NCBI GenBank assembly: GCA_964195945.1
Contig: CAXMRC010000044.1
Location: 1 to 43,911, forward strand
DNA: 43,911 nucleotides
Origin: JAAETI01 sp964195945
Lineage (GTDB): Bacteria > Actinomycetota > Acidimicrobiia > Spongiisociales > UBA5794
Direction: 5' to 3'
In this document: piece by piece, positions 6,962-15,143 of the stretch
Layout of the letters: every line of letters begins with the position of its first letter
How positions within the stretch are numbered: position 1 is the stretch's first letter
Program-made: the position numbers and the translations under genes
Notes under the pieces: model-generated
The model's database searches: none
The model's input: only the letters and a program-made list of their open reading frames with translations
What the model was told of the DNA's origin: nothing

Positions 6962-7779
6962 GTCGCTCAGAGATACTCGCTCGATTCCAGTCAATGGTGG
7001 AGCGTCGCGAGCCCATCGTCGGTGGCGGAGCCGGCACCGGCCTTTCGGCCAAATGGGAGGAGGCCGGCGGCGTCGACCTCATCGTCATCTACAACTCCGG
7101 TCGCTACCGGATGGCCGGTCGCGGCTCGCTGGCGGGTCTGCTGGCCTATGGAAACGCCAACGAAATCGTGGTCGATATGGCCAAGGAGGTGCTGCCCGTC
7201 GTCAAGCACACCCCGGTGCTGGCAGGCGTGAACGGGACAGACCCGTTCTACATGCCAGAACTGTTCATGCGGCAACTCGTCGACCTCGGCTTTGCCGGGG
7301 TGCAGAACTTCCCGACCGTAGGCCTCATCGACGGTGTGTTCAGACAGAACCTCGAAGAGACCGGGATGAGTTATCAGCTAGAGGTCGAGATGATCAAGGT
7401 CGCCCACGACGCCGACTTGCTGACCACCCCGTATGTGTTCAGCGCCCAAAATGCAGCCGACATGACCGAAGCCGGAGCCGACGTCATCGTCTGCCACATG
7501 GGCCTCACCACGGGCGGCAGTATCGGAGCGGAAACCGCAAAGACCCTCGACGACTGCGTTGACCTCATTGATGAGTGGGCGGCCGCGGCACGAGCAGTGC
7601 GTGACGACGTCATCGTCCTGTGTCACGGCGGCCCCATTGCAATGCCCGATGACGCCGCCTACGTGCTCAAGCGGGCGAAGGACATCCACGGCTTTTACGG
7701 GGCGTCGAGCATGGAACGGCTTCCCACCGAACAGGCGCTCAAGGCGCAAACCGAGGCGTTCAAAGCAGTCACGTTCTAG
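6958..7779 (+). CDS. PEP-hydrolase-like TIM-barrel protein (Tm-1 partner domain)
   Basis: This 273-residue protein has the phosphoenolpyruvate hydrolase-like (TIM-barrel signal transduction) fold. It starts with ILARFQSMVERREPIVGGGAGTGLSA and has the family segments DLIVIYNSGRYRMAGRGS (about residues 40-57), PVLAGVNGTDPF (about 90-101), GFAGVQNFPTVGLIDG (about 113-128) and ADVIVCHMGLTTGGSIG near 174-190. The C-terminus has GFYGASSMERLPTE, normal for the family. In many genomes this domain is adjacent or fused to the Tm-1-like ATP-binding domain, as here. Relatives are annotated as enolase-superfamily-like hydrolases, but the physiological substrate is unknown. Its place at the head of a cyclitol-type catabolic region suggests a role in breaking down or activating a keto-acid intermediate; this is inference. 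Confidence 0.88.
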   Translation: MSRSEILARFQSMVERREPIVGGGAGTGLSAKWEEAGGVDLIVIYNSGRYRMAGRGSLAGLLAYGNANEIVVDMAKEVLPVVKHTPVLAGVNGTDPFYMPELFMRQLVDLGFAGVQNFPTVGLIDGVFRQNLEETGMSYQLEVEMIKVAHDADLLTTPYVFSAQNAADMTEAGADVIVCHMGLTTGGSIGAETAKTLDDCVDLIDEWAAAARAVRDDVIVLCHGGPIAMPDDAAYVLKRAKDIHGFYGASSMERLPTEQALKAQTEAFKAVTF

Positions 7780-7813
7780 GGCACGGCACCCACGACACAC
7801 GAGGAGAGACCAC

Positions 7814-8221
7814 ATGAGCTTCATTCGCACCGCCGACGTCGTATGGGACCATCTCGATTGGGGAGATCTCGGTTGGATCGTCCGCCCGGTCCTAGAGCCG
7901 GAAGCCACCCACCTGACCGTGCTCGACGTCATCATCGAGCCCGGCAAAGGTCACGCATTCCACAAGCACCCCGACCAACAAGAGGCGATCTACGTGATCG
8001 ACGGCGAGATAGAGCAGTGGGTGGGGGAGGCGAGTCAGGTGCTCTCTGCAAATGAGGCCGCCTTCATCCCCATGGACACCGTCCACGCCAGCTTCGTCGC
8101 GGCGGCCGCACCAAAACCGGCGCGTCTCGTCGTGGTGCTCGGTCCTAGCTATACCGAAGAAGGCTACGTGGCTGTGGATGTCTCAACAGACGAGCCATGG
8201 GCCAGTTTGCGTTCCTCCTGA
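7814..8221 (+). CDS. Cupin-domain protein
   Basis: This 135-residue single-domain cupin contains the first metal-binding motif as HAFHKHPDQQEAIYVIDGEI (two His, Gln in the usual Gln/Glu position, and Gly) at about residues 44-63. The second motif region is around IPMDTVHASFVA (about 84-95). The ATG at 7814 follows GAGGAGAGACC, a good ribosome binding site, 34 bp after the PEP-hydrolase-like gene, so it is probably in the same transcript. Cupins of this size often act as sugar or keto-acid isomerases, or as metal-dependent lyases for small organic acids. No substrate can be assigned. The C-terminal HASF portion has one fewer clear metal ligand than classic bicupins. Confidence 0.85.
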   Translation: MSFIRTADVVWDHLDWGDLGWIVRPVLEPEATHLTVLDVIIEPGKGHAFHKHPDQQEAIYVIDGEIEQWVGEASQVLSANEAAFIPMDTVHASFVAAAAPKPARLVVVLGPSYTEEGYVAVDVSTDEPWASLRSS

Positions 8222-8242
8222 CACCATCGACGATTGGCCCCT

Positions 8243-8262
8243 CGAAACAGAACTCCGTTTCG
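8243..8262. promoter_or_regulatory. Inverted repeat upstream of the zinc alcohol dehydrogenase
   Basis: CGAAAC at 8243-8248 and GTTTCG at 8257-8262 are perfect inverted arms separated by 8 bp, in the 127-bp gap before the alcohol dehydrogenase. It could be an operator for an unknown regulator or a weak RNA hairpin. It does not match the GGAACGTTCC operators found farther downstream. Confidence 0.3.
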
Positions 8263-8348
8263 GACAGCCCGCCTGCTCGGCGCGGCTATCGGCGGCGGTC
8301 CATTCCAAGCTGGGTACCCGGCCTTGGACCGGCGCTAGGGTGCCGGGC

Positions 8349-9356
8349 ATGGACGTTTTGCGGCTCCACGCTGCCCACGACATCAGACTGCACTCGGAGC
8401 CCGAGCCTGTCCCGCGTCCCGGTGAGGAACTCGTTCGTGTGACGGCCGTGGGTCTGTGTGGTTCTGACCTGCACTGGTTCGAAGACGGCGGCATCGGCGA
8501 GGATCGAGTGAAGGATCCGTTCGTCCTGGGCCACGAGATGGGTGGCGTCGTGGCGTCAGGGGAGCGCGAGGGCGAGCGGGTCGTCATCGAGCCGGCTAAC
8601 CCCTGCGGGCTTTGTGACGTCTGCCGAGCCGGGCACAGCAATCTCTGTCAGCAGGTGGAGTTCTGTGGCCACTACCCGACACCCGGCGGCCTGTCTACGT
8701 TTATGGCCTGGCCGCGGCATCTGCTGATACCGGTCCCTGACACCATCGAGGGTGATGACGTGGCTTTGCTGGAGCCACTCGGGATCGCGTTGCATGCCAT
8801 CGATCTGAGCCATTTCGAGGCGGGCATGAGCGCGGGTGTCTATGGCTGCGGCCCTATAGGTCTGTTCCTCATCCGGGCTTTGCGCGCTGTTGGCGCCAGA
8901 TCCATCCAGGCATCCGACTCTCTTCTGCATCGCCTGGACGCGGCGCGCTCTTCTGGGGCCGACGACGTTCGACTCACGGACGTCGATGGCCAGCCGGAGG
9001 GCGTGGAGGATTGGGGACCTGTCGATGTCGCCTTCGAAGCAGCTGGCGAGGACGCCGCGGTCGAGACCGCCTTGCGCACGGTACGCACCGGTGGACGCGT
9101 CGTCATCGTGGGCATCCCGCCCACCGACCGCACCTCCTTCCCGGCAGCTCTTGGTCGTGAGAAGGGCCTCACCGTCGCCATATCACGACGGATGAAGCAG
9201 CATCACATGAGCGAAGCCATCGATCTCGTCGACCGTGGCGCGATCGATCTCGCCGGCATCATCACGTCGCGCTATCCGATCAGGCAAGGCCCTGAGGCGT
9301 TCGATGAGTTGGTGCGTCGGTCGGGCCTGAAGATCTTGGTCAAGCCCTCCGACTGA
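8349..9356 (+). CDS. Zinc-dependent polyol/alcohol dehydrogenase (MDR family)
   Basis: This 335-residue medium-chain dehydrogenase shows the catalytic zinc pocket: Cys in VGLCGSDLHWFEDGG (about residues 35-49), then His-Glu in LGHEMGG (about 61-67). It has the four-Cys structural zinc loop NPCGLCDVCRAGHSNLC near 86-102. The Rossmann segment is GVYGCGPIGLFLIRALRAVG around 161-180. Length and motifs resemble sorbitol, L-idonate, L-threonine and inosose dehydrogenases, which oxidise a secondary hydroxyl with NAD(P). The ATG at 8349 is chosen because the upstream in-frame extension has no family similarity. In Thermotoga, a zinc MDR enzyme of this kind oxidises scyllo-inosose. A similar role here is an attractive guess, given the iol-type genes downstream. 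Confidence 0.85.
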   Translation: MDVLRLHAAHDIRLHSEPEPVPRPGEELVRVTAVGLCGSDLHWFEDGGIGEDRVKDPFVLGHEMGGVVASGEREGERVVIEPANPCGLCDVCRAGHSNLCQQVEFCGHYPTPGGLSTFMAWPRHLLIPVPDTIEGDDVALLEPLGIALHAIDLSHFEAGMSAGVYGCGPIGLFLIRALRAVGARSIQASDSLLHRLDAARSSGADDVRLTDVDGQPEGVEDWGPVDVAFEAAGEDAAVETALRTVRTGGRVVIVGIPPTDRTSFPAALGREKGLTVAISRRMKQHHMSEAIDLVDRGAIDLAGIITSRYPIRQGPEAFDELVRRSGLKILVKPSD

Positions 9357-9484
9357 TGACACCTGTGGCGCCGCCGGTGGCGTCATCCTCCCGACATTTT
9401 CACCGGGTGGAGGTTCCTGCCAATCAGGCCTACCTGCCCTGGAAGGGTCGCAGGATGCCGAACTTGTTGCTCTCACCACAAAAA

Positions 9485-9500
9485 ATTGGAACGTTCCAAT
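9485..9500. promoter_or_regulatory. Palindromic operator 1 (LacI-type) upstream of operon A
   Basis: ATTGGAACGTTCCAAT is a perfect 16-bp palindrome with the central CpG typical of LacI/GalR-family operators. Near-identical palindromes occur at 16000-16017 and 22748-22759, the last next to a LacI-family gene. TTGGAA (9486-9491) and TAGTAT (9510-9515), 18 bp apart, could be the -35 and -10 boxes, so a bound repressor would cover the promoter of the operon beginning at 9541. Confidence 0.85.
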
Positions 9501-9540
9501 ACGCGACGGTAGTATCGACTGACGACAGTCGGAGGGTGCG

Positions 9541-10503
9541 TTGGTCGTGTCGATGTCACCAGTCTGGTTTGAGCGTGAGATCTTGCCGGATCTGCATGCT
9601 GGCGTGGCCGCGCAAGCGCTGATTCTGGGTCCTGCCAGTGCAACTCCCCTCGACCCCTACCAAGCACTCCCTGCTGCCCTCGGGATCGTTGCCTCCCAGC
9701 ACAACTACACCGCGGAGTTGATGGATCTGGCTCCGGAGTTGCTCGTTATCTCCCGAACCGGGATCGGGTTTGAGAAGGTCGATGTCGCGGCGGCAACTGC
9801 TAGGGGAATCGCCATCTGTAACACCCCCGACGCCCCCACCGTGTCGACCGCAGAGCACGCCATGACGCTGGTGCTCATGGTGGCCAAGAACATCAAGCAC
9901 TCCGAGGCAGAGCTCAAGAGGGGCGGCTCCGACTTCTACGCCAGCCACGTCGGCATCGAACTCGAGGGTCTCATGCTCGGCCTGGTCGGGTACGGCAGAA
10001 TCGCCCGCCGGGTTGCCGGATTCGCCCGCGGTTTCGGGATGCGCATCGCTGCGGTCGACCCGTACCTCAACGAATCGGCCTTTGACGGCGTCACCAGATT
10101 CGGCACCATCGAAGAACTCGTTGCTGACTCCGATGTGGTGTCGCTCCATGTGCCTCTCACTACGGAGAACGCAGGTCTCATCGACACCGACCTCCTCGCC
10201 ACCATGAAGTCTGGCGCAGTTCTGATCAACACCGCACGTGGGGGACTGGTGGATCTTGCCGCGCTAGAAGAGGCGCTCGAGTCCGGCCATCTCTTTGGCG
10301 CCGGGCTCGATGTGACCGACCCCGAACCGCTGCCCCCCGATCACCCGCTGCTGCATCGGCCCGATGTAGTGGTGACCCCACACGTTGCCGCCGGCACCAT
10401 CGGTGCCAAGCGGAAGATCTTCACCACGGCCTTTGAACAAGTCATTCAGGTTCTCAACGGAAATCGCCCCCAGCACCTCATCAATCCCGAGGTCTGGAAC
10501 TGA
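9541..10503 (+). CDS. D-isomer-specific 2-hydroxyacid dehydrogenase
   Basis: This 320-residue protein has the full family layout. The catalytic domain comes first, then the NAD-binding motif GLVGYGRIARRVAGFARGFG near residues 141-160. The catalytic Arg is in NTARGGLVD (about 230), the Glu in DVTDPEPLP (about 259) and the His in VTPHVAAGT (about 281). It oxidises or reduces a 2-hydroxyacid/2-oxoacid pair with NAD(P); relatives include phosphoglycerate, glyoxylate and hydroxypyruvate reductases. The start is a TTG at 9541, four bases after GGAGGG. A GTG at 9547 and an ATG at 9553 are alternatives that change only the first few residues. It is the first gene of operon A behind operator 1, and a Gfo/Idh/MocA gene follows after 13 bp. 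Confidence 0.9.
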   Translation: MVVSMSPVWFEREILPDLHAGVAAQALILGPASATPLDPYQALPAALGIVASQHNYTAELMDLAPELLVISRTGIGFEKVDVAAATARGIAICNTPDAPTVSTAEHAMTLVLMVAKNIKHSEAELKRGGSDFYASHVGIELEGLMLGLVGYGRIARRVAGFARGFGMRIAAVDPYLNESAFDGVTRFGTIEELVADSDVVSLHVPLTTENAGLIDTDLLATMKSGAVLINTARGGLVDLAALEEALESGHLFGAGLDVTDPEPLPPDHPLLHRPDVVVTPHVAAGTIGAKRKIFTTAFEQVIQVLNGNRPQHLINPEVWN

Positions 10504-10516
10504 GATAGGAGACAAA

Positions 10517-11692
10517 GTGAGCAAGACCATCGGTATCGGTGTCGTCGGATTTGGATGGATGGGTCAGGCGCACAGCCGGGCCTACCGCAACATCCCGGTC
10601 TACTTCTCTGAGACCGGGCTGAAGCCCAGGCTTGTCGGCGTCGCCGACACTATCTCCGAGCGTGTCGATTTGGCCGTCAACAACTTCGGCTTCGAGACCG
10701 GCACCGCCGACTGGCGCGAACTCCTAGAGCGTGACGACATCGAGGTCATCGACATCACGGCTCCGACCGGTATGCATGAGGAAGTCGCCGTCGCCGCCGC
10801 GGCAGCCGGCAAGCACGTCACCTGCGAGAAACCGGTCGGCATTGCCCCTGCCGCCACGGCTGTCATCGAGAATGCAGCCCGCAAGGCCGGCGTCATCACC
10901 GGCTGTGGCTACAACTACCGCTGGGCACCGATGGTGCAGTACACCAAGCAACTCATCGACGAGGGCCGCTTTGGCGACCTCACCCACTATCGGGGCCGCT
11001 TCTTTTCCATGTACGGGAGGGACCGCCTCGGGCTGCTCTCCTGGCGGTTCAAGCAGGACGAGGCCGGCTACGGCGTTCTCGCCGACATCATGTCCCACGC
11101 CATCGACATGGCGCAGTACCTGTGCGGGCCAATCAAGAAGGTCGTCTCGGTGAAAGAGATCTTCGTCAAGGAGCGTCCGTTGCCCACTCCGGGTTCGGCC
11201 ACCCACTATGACCGGGGCAAACCCGGCGACCCGACCGGCACTGTCACCAACGAGGACTACGTTGGCGCACTCGTCGAATTCGAAAGCGGGGTCAGAGGCA
11301 CGCTCGAGGCCGACCGGTCCATCTTCGGGCCGCAGAGCCAGATGGCCTTCGAGATGAACGGCTCCAAAGGCGCCGCCTACTGGGATCACGAGAACCTGAA
11401 CCAGCTATCGCTGTACCTACCCGAAGAGCAGCCGACCGACGGGTTCGTGACGGTCCTGTCCGGTGACGCCTACAGACACCACGGCAACTTTGTCCCCGGT
11501 GGTGGCAACTCGATCGGCTACGAGGATCTCAAGACCATCGAGGCGCTCGAGTTCATCACAGCAATCGCTGAGGGGCGGCCCAACAAGCCCGACTTCGGCG
11601 ACGCGTTGTCGGCGGCTTCGGTGGCGGCGGCCATGGTGCGGTCTTGGGAAACACAGAAATGGGAAGACGTCGTCAGCCTGCGTATCGACTGA
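10517..11692 (+). CDS. Gfo/Idh/MocA-family oxidoreductase (possible inositol dehydrogenase)
   Basis: This 391-residue protein has the N-terminal NAD(P)-binding Rossmann motif GIGVVGFGWMGQAHSRAY (residues 6-23) and the family hallmark CEKPVG at about 108-113. The C-terminal beta-sheet domain begins with GCGYNYRWAPMVQY. It also carries the conserved ADIMSHAIDMAQYLCG stretch containing the catalytic-site His. Members oxidise a sugar or cyclitol hydroxyl to a ketone. In this operon it is a candidate for the first step (cyclitol to inosose), the job IolG performs in Bacillus. It is longer than classical IolG (about 340 residues), so its exact substrate is open. The GTG at 10517 follows TAGGAGAC, and the spacing to the next gene is 12 bp. 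Confidence 0.88.
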   Translation: MSKTIGIGVVGFGWMGQAHSRAYRNIPVYFSETGLKPRLVGVADTISERVDLAVNNFGFETGTADWRELLERDDIEVIDITAPTGMHEEVAVAAAAAGKHVTCEKPVGIAPAATAVIENAARKAGVITGCGYNYRWAPMVQYTKQLIDEGRFGDLTHYRGRFFSMYGRDRLGLLSWRFKQDEAGYGVLADIMSHAIDMAQYLCGPIKKVVSVKEIFVKERPLPTPGSATHYDRGKPGDPTGTVTNEDYVGALVEFESGVRGTLEADRSIFGPQSQMAFEMNGSKGAAYWDHENLNQLSLYLPEEQPTDGFVTVLSGDAYRHHGNFVPGGGNSIGYEDLKTIEALEFITAIAEGRPNKPDFGDALSAASVAAAMVRSWETQKWEDVVSLRID

Positions 11693-11704
11693 CCCGGAGG
11701 AACA

Positions 11705-12478
11705 ATGCTAATCGAGAACTCAACAAAGCAGAAGCTCCGCAACGGTGAGACCGTGTACGGATGCTTCGTCCGTCAGGCGGAACCAACGCTCGCCGAGTTC
11801 GTCGCTATGCAGGGTTGGGACTTCCTGATCTTCGACGGCGAACACGGTTCGCTCGAAGCTAGAGATGTCGAAGGCTTGAGCCGGGCATGCGAGCTGCATG
11901 ATGTGACTCCCATCGCCAGAGTCAGCACGAATCAGCCGTCGGTGATTCTCCGCTTCCTCGACGCCGGGGCGCATGGAGTCCAGGTGCCCTGGGTGAACAC
12001 GGCGGCCGAGGCGGAGCGAGCGGTGACCTCTGCAAAATATGGGCCGCGGGGGCTGCGGGGCCTTGCCGGAAGCAGACAGGGTGGATGGGGACTCACCGAG
12101 TCCCTCGCCGAATACACACAGCGAGCTAACCGAGAGACGATGATGGTCATTCACATCGAAACCGCAGAGGCTGCCGCGGCGGTTGAGGATTACGCCGCTA
12201 TCGATGACGTCGATGTGCTGTTCATCGGACCAACCGACCTCTCCCATTCGCTCGGCCATCCTGGCAATCCCAAGCATCCCGACGTGACGAAGGTCATGGA
12301 TCGGGTGACGGAGGTGGTTGTGGCATCTGACAAGGCACTCGGCATCTTCGTCGGTACCCGCGCTGCTGCGGCCAATTGGCACGAAAAGGGCGCCCGCTAC
12401 ATAGCGACAGGTCTAGAAGGAATCATAAAGCAAGGAATCCAGGCGTATCTGCCCGGAGATCGGCAGAGGAGTCTCTAA
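11705..12478 (+). CDS. HpcH/HpaI-family aldolase
   Basis: This 257-residue TIM-barrel protein belongs to the class II 2-keto-3-deoxy acid aldolases. Family residues are visible: FDGEHGSLEARD (about 45-56, with the catalytic His), ARVSTNQPSVILRFLDAG (about 71-88, with the substrate-binding Arg), HIETAEA (metal-binding Glu, near 149) and FIGPTDLSHSLG (metal-binding Asp, near 175). Such enzymes split 2-oxo-3-deoxy or 2-oxo-4-hydroxy acids into pyruvate (or a related acid) and an aldehyde. Its presence beside iolD implies that some carbon may leave the pathway as a keto acid, which is not part of the textbook inositol route. The stop overlaps the iolD start by one base. Confidence 0.88.
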   Translation: MLIENSTKQKLRNGETVYGCFVRQAEPTLAEFVAMQGWDFLIFDGEHGSLEARDVEGLSRACELHDVTPIARVSTNQPSVILRFLDAGAHGVQVPWVNTAAEAERAVTSAKYGPRGLRGLAGSRQGGWGLTESLAEYTQRANRETMMVIHIETAEAAAAVEDYAAIDDVDVLFIGPTDLSHSLGHPGNPKHPDVTKVMDRVTEVVVASDKALGIFVGTRAAAANWHEKGARYIATGLEGIIKQGIQAYLPGDRQRSL

Positions 12479-14322
12479 TGGAAACGATCCGACTGACCAC
12501 GGCACAAGCGATCGTCAAATGGCTGCTCGCTCAGCGCACCATCATTGATGGCGAAGAAGTCGGCATCTTCGCCGGTACTTTCGGCATTTTCGGGCACGGC
12601 AATGTCACCTGTTTGGCCGAGGCGCTCCAACCCGTGCAGGACGAACTGCCCACCTGGCGCGGCCACAACGAGCAGTCCATGGCGCTGGCCGCGGTGGCCT
12701 ACGGGAAGGCAATGCGGGGTCGGCGCATAATGATCGCAACGTCCTCCATCGGTCCGGGCAGCACCAACATGGTGACCGCGGCCGCGGCGGCTCATGCCAA
12801 CCGCATCCCTGTGCTTCTGTTCTCGGGTGACACCTTCCAGCACCGGATTGTCGACCCTGTGCTTCAGCAGGTCGAGAACTTCGGCAACCCCACGATTACC
12901 GCTGCCGATGCGTTTCGTCCGGTGACCCGCTACTGGGATCGCATCAGCCGTCCCGAGCAGGTCGTGCAGTCGTTGCCCCAGGCGTTGGCGGTCATGCTCG
13001 ACCCGGCAACCCGCGGCCCGGCCTTCTTTGCCCTTCCCCAGGACATCCAGGCCGAGGCATACGACTACCCGGCCAAGTTCTTCGAACCGCGGGTGCACTA
13101 CAGCCGACGACCAGGGCCCGACCCGCGAGACATCTCCAGGGCTGCGGAACTGCTCCGCAATGCAGAGAAGCCGATGATCATCGCCGGCGGCGGTGTTCAT
13201 TACTCGGATGCGGTCGCCGTTCTGACCGCTTTTGCCGTCAAGCGCGGCATCCCCGTCGTAGAGACCGTGGCAGGCAAGGCTGCCATGCTTCACGATCACC
13301 CCAACTACGCAGGGCCTATCGGTGTGACCGGGTCCACTGCGGCCAATGCGGTAGGCGAAGACTCCGACCTGGTGCTGGCGGTTGGTACCCGCTTGCAGGA
13401 CTTCACCACGGGTTCATGGTCGGTGTTCAAGAACCCGGACACCCACTTCGTCGCGATCAACACTGCGGGATGGGACGCCCACAAGCAGATGTCTGTCCCT
13501 GTCGTTGCCGACGCCAAGGTCGCCATCGAAGCGCTTGACGCGGCGATCGGCGACTACAAGGCGCCGGCCGAATGGCTCGGATTTGCGCAGGATCGGATCG
13601 CAGAATGGCACACGTATCTCGACTCGTGGAAGGGTAACGAACACGACGGCCCACCGGCCTATGCCGAGGTCATCCAGGTCGTCAACGAAGTCTGCGACGA
13701 CGACGACTATTGCCTTTCGGCCGCAGGCGGGCTCCCCGGCGAGTTGGTGATGGGGTGGCGTTCCAAGGCAATCGGCTCGTTTGACTCCGAGTACGGCTAC
13801 TCCACAATGGGTTACGAAATTGCAGGGGCGTGGGGTGCCAAGATGGCCAGGGGCGACGGTGACGTAATCTGCTGGGTCGGTGACGGTTCGTACCTGATGA
13901 TGAACTCCGATATCTACTCCACTGTGATGACCGGGCACAAGGTCATCTTCATGGTGTGTGATAACGGCGGCTTCGCGGTTATCAACCGTCTCCAGGTCAA
14001 CACCGGCGGAGCCGAGTTCAACAACCTGCTCCGCACTGCCCGCCATGAGCGCTATTTCCATGTCGACTTCGTCAAACACATCGAGGCGATGGGGGCGCTT
14101 GTGGAGAAGGTCGAGCATGTGAAGGACCTGCCCGCCGCCTATGCGCGGGCCAAGGCCGCCGACCGCAGCTATGCGATTGTCGTCGACATTGACGAGTACA
14201 AATGGACCGAGGGCGGAGCCTGGTGGGAGGTCGGAATCCCTGAGGTCAGCGATAGGGAGCAGGTGCGGGTGGCGCGGGCCGGTCTCGACGCAGAGAAGAA
14301 GCACCAGCGAGTGGGGATCTGA
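12478..14322 (+). CDS. iolD: 3D-(3,5/4)-trihydroxycyclohexane-1,2-dione hydrolase
   Basis: This 614-residue thiamin-diphosphate enzyme opens the cyclohexane-dione ring in inositol breakdown, giving 5-deoxy-glucuronate. The N-terminus METIRLTTAQAIVKWLLAQR and IFAGTFGIFGHGNVTCLAEAL are hallmarks of IolD. HNEQSMALAAVAYGKA carries the Glu that activates ThDP (about residue 65). The ThDP/Mg motif is at about 466-495 (GDGSYLMMNSDIYSTVMTG and then CDNGG). NTAGWDAHKQMSVPVVADA is also characteristic. The length is normal for the family and there is no break. The gene starts at the ATG overlapping the aldolase stop (TAATG) after GGAGATCGGCAGAGGAG. It is the firmest evidence that the locus degrades a cyclitol. 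Confidence 0.95.
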   Translation: METIRLTTAQAIVKWLLAQRTIIDGEEVGIFAGTFGIFGHGNVTCLAEALQPVQDELPTWRGHNEQSMALAAVAYGKAMRGRRIMIATSSIGPGSTNMVTAAAAAHANRIPVLLFSGDTFQHRIVDPVLQQVENFGNPTITAADAFRPVTRYWDRISRPEQVVQSLPQALAVMLDPATRGPAFFALPQDIQAEAYDYPAKFFEPRVHYSRRPGPDPRDISRAAELLRNAEKPMIIAGGGVHYSDAVAVLTAFAVKRGIPVVETVAGKAAMLHDHPNYAGPIGVTGSTAANAVGEDSDLVLAVGTRLQDFTTGSWSVFKNPDTHFVAINTAGWDAHKQMSVPVVADAKVAIEALDAAIGDYKAPAEWLGFAQDRIAEWHTYLDSWKGNEHDGPPAYAEVIQVVNEVCDDDDYCLSAAGGLPGELVMGWRSKAIGSFDSEYGYSTMGYEIAGAWGAKMARGDGDVICWVGDGSYLMMNSDIYSTVMTGHKVIFMVCDNGGFAVINRLQVNTGGAEFNNLLRTARHERYFHVDFVKHIEAMGALVEKVEHVKDLPAAYARAKAADRSYAIVVDIDEYKWTEGGAWWEVGIPEVSDREQVRVARAGLDAEKKHQRVGI

Positions 14323-14324
14323 CC

Positions 14325-15143
14325 ATGGGTGATCTTGATGGCAAGGTTGCGCTGCTAACCGGCGCCGGATCGCTCATCGGCGCCGCTGTCGGTCGCAAGC
14401 TGGTGGAAGCCGGAGCGAAGGTCGTGATGGGCGGTCGCAACGAGACGCTCGGCGCCGAGGTGTCGGCGCCTCTCGGCGATTCAGCGGCGTTTGTTCGCTG
14501 CGATATCACCAACGACGATGACATCGACGCCATGGTGGATGCTGCGCTCACCAGGTTCGGCGGCATAGACATTGTGATCTCGGGGGCCGCGATCTTTGAT
14601 TGCGACATGCTGGAGACGTCTCGAGAGCAGTGGCGACGGTCGTTCGATACGAACGTGATCGGCGGTGCCATGTTGATCCAGCAAGCAGTACCGCACATGC
14701 GGGTGCGCGGTGGGGGCTCGGTGGTAGTCATCGGGTCGATCTCTGGCAAGCAATCTCAGCCCGACCGGATTGTGTACCCGACGACAAAGTCGGCGCTTCT
14801 TGGGCTGACCCGCAACATGTCCCAGGCACTGGCGCCGAGCAACATCCGGGTCAATCACGTGTCGCTGGGCTGGGTTTGGAGCCGCAACATCGAGAAGCGC
14901 TATGGGAGCCGAGCAAGCGCAGATGAGTTTGGTGGCGAGTTTCATTTGCTCGGTCGAATGGGGGATCCCGACGAGATCGCTGACCCTGTCGTGTTTTTGT
15001 GTTCCGACAAAGCCTCGTTCATGACCGGTGCGGACGTACCGGTCGACGGAGGGTACGACGCGATGGGACCAGAGGCGTTGGGTCAAGCCCGCAGCAAGTA
15101 TCCAGGTAGCGCAGCGTGGCTAGAGGAGAAGGCCGATGAGTGA
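14325..15143 (+). CDS. Short-chain dehydrogenase/reductase (operon A)
   Basis: This 272-residue SDR has the NAD(P)-binding TGAGSLIGAAVG motif (residues 11-22), CDITNDDDIDAMV, ISGAAIFDCDM in place of NNAG at about 86-96, and the catalytic Ser in IGSISGKQS. The Tyr/Lys pair is in YPTTKSA (about 153-159), with PVDGGYDAMG near the C-terminus. It is expected to oxidise or reduce a hydroxyl or ketone on a ring or open-chain sugar. The first Gly-motif and catalytic triad are intact, so it should be active. The start lies 2 bp after the iolD stop, showing tight operon packing, and the stop overlaps the next gene by 8 bp. Its likely role is stereochemical adjustment of the cyclitol, which is inferred only. 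Confidence 0.9.
   Translation: MGDLDGKVALLTGAGSLIGAAVGRKLVEAGAKVVMGGRNETLGAEVSAPLGDSAAFVRCDITNDDDIDAMVDAALTRFGGIDIVISGAAIFDCDMLETSREQWRRSFDTNVIGGAMLIQQAVPHMRVRGGGSVVVIGSISGKQSQPDRIVYPTTKSALLGLTRNMSQALAPSNIRVNHVSLGWVWSRNIEKRYGSRASADEFGGEFHLLGRMGDPDEIADPVVFLCSDKASFMTGADVPVDGGYDAMGPEALGQARSKYPGSAAWLEEKADE

Noticed and set aside
10724..14304. Several 200-300 residue frames opposite the Gfo/Idh, aldolase and iolD genes
   Set aside because: They overlap well-supported enzymes in the opposite strand and have low-complexity composition typical of GC-rich shadows.
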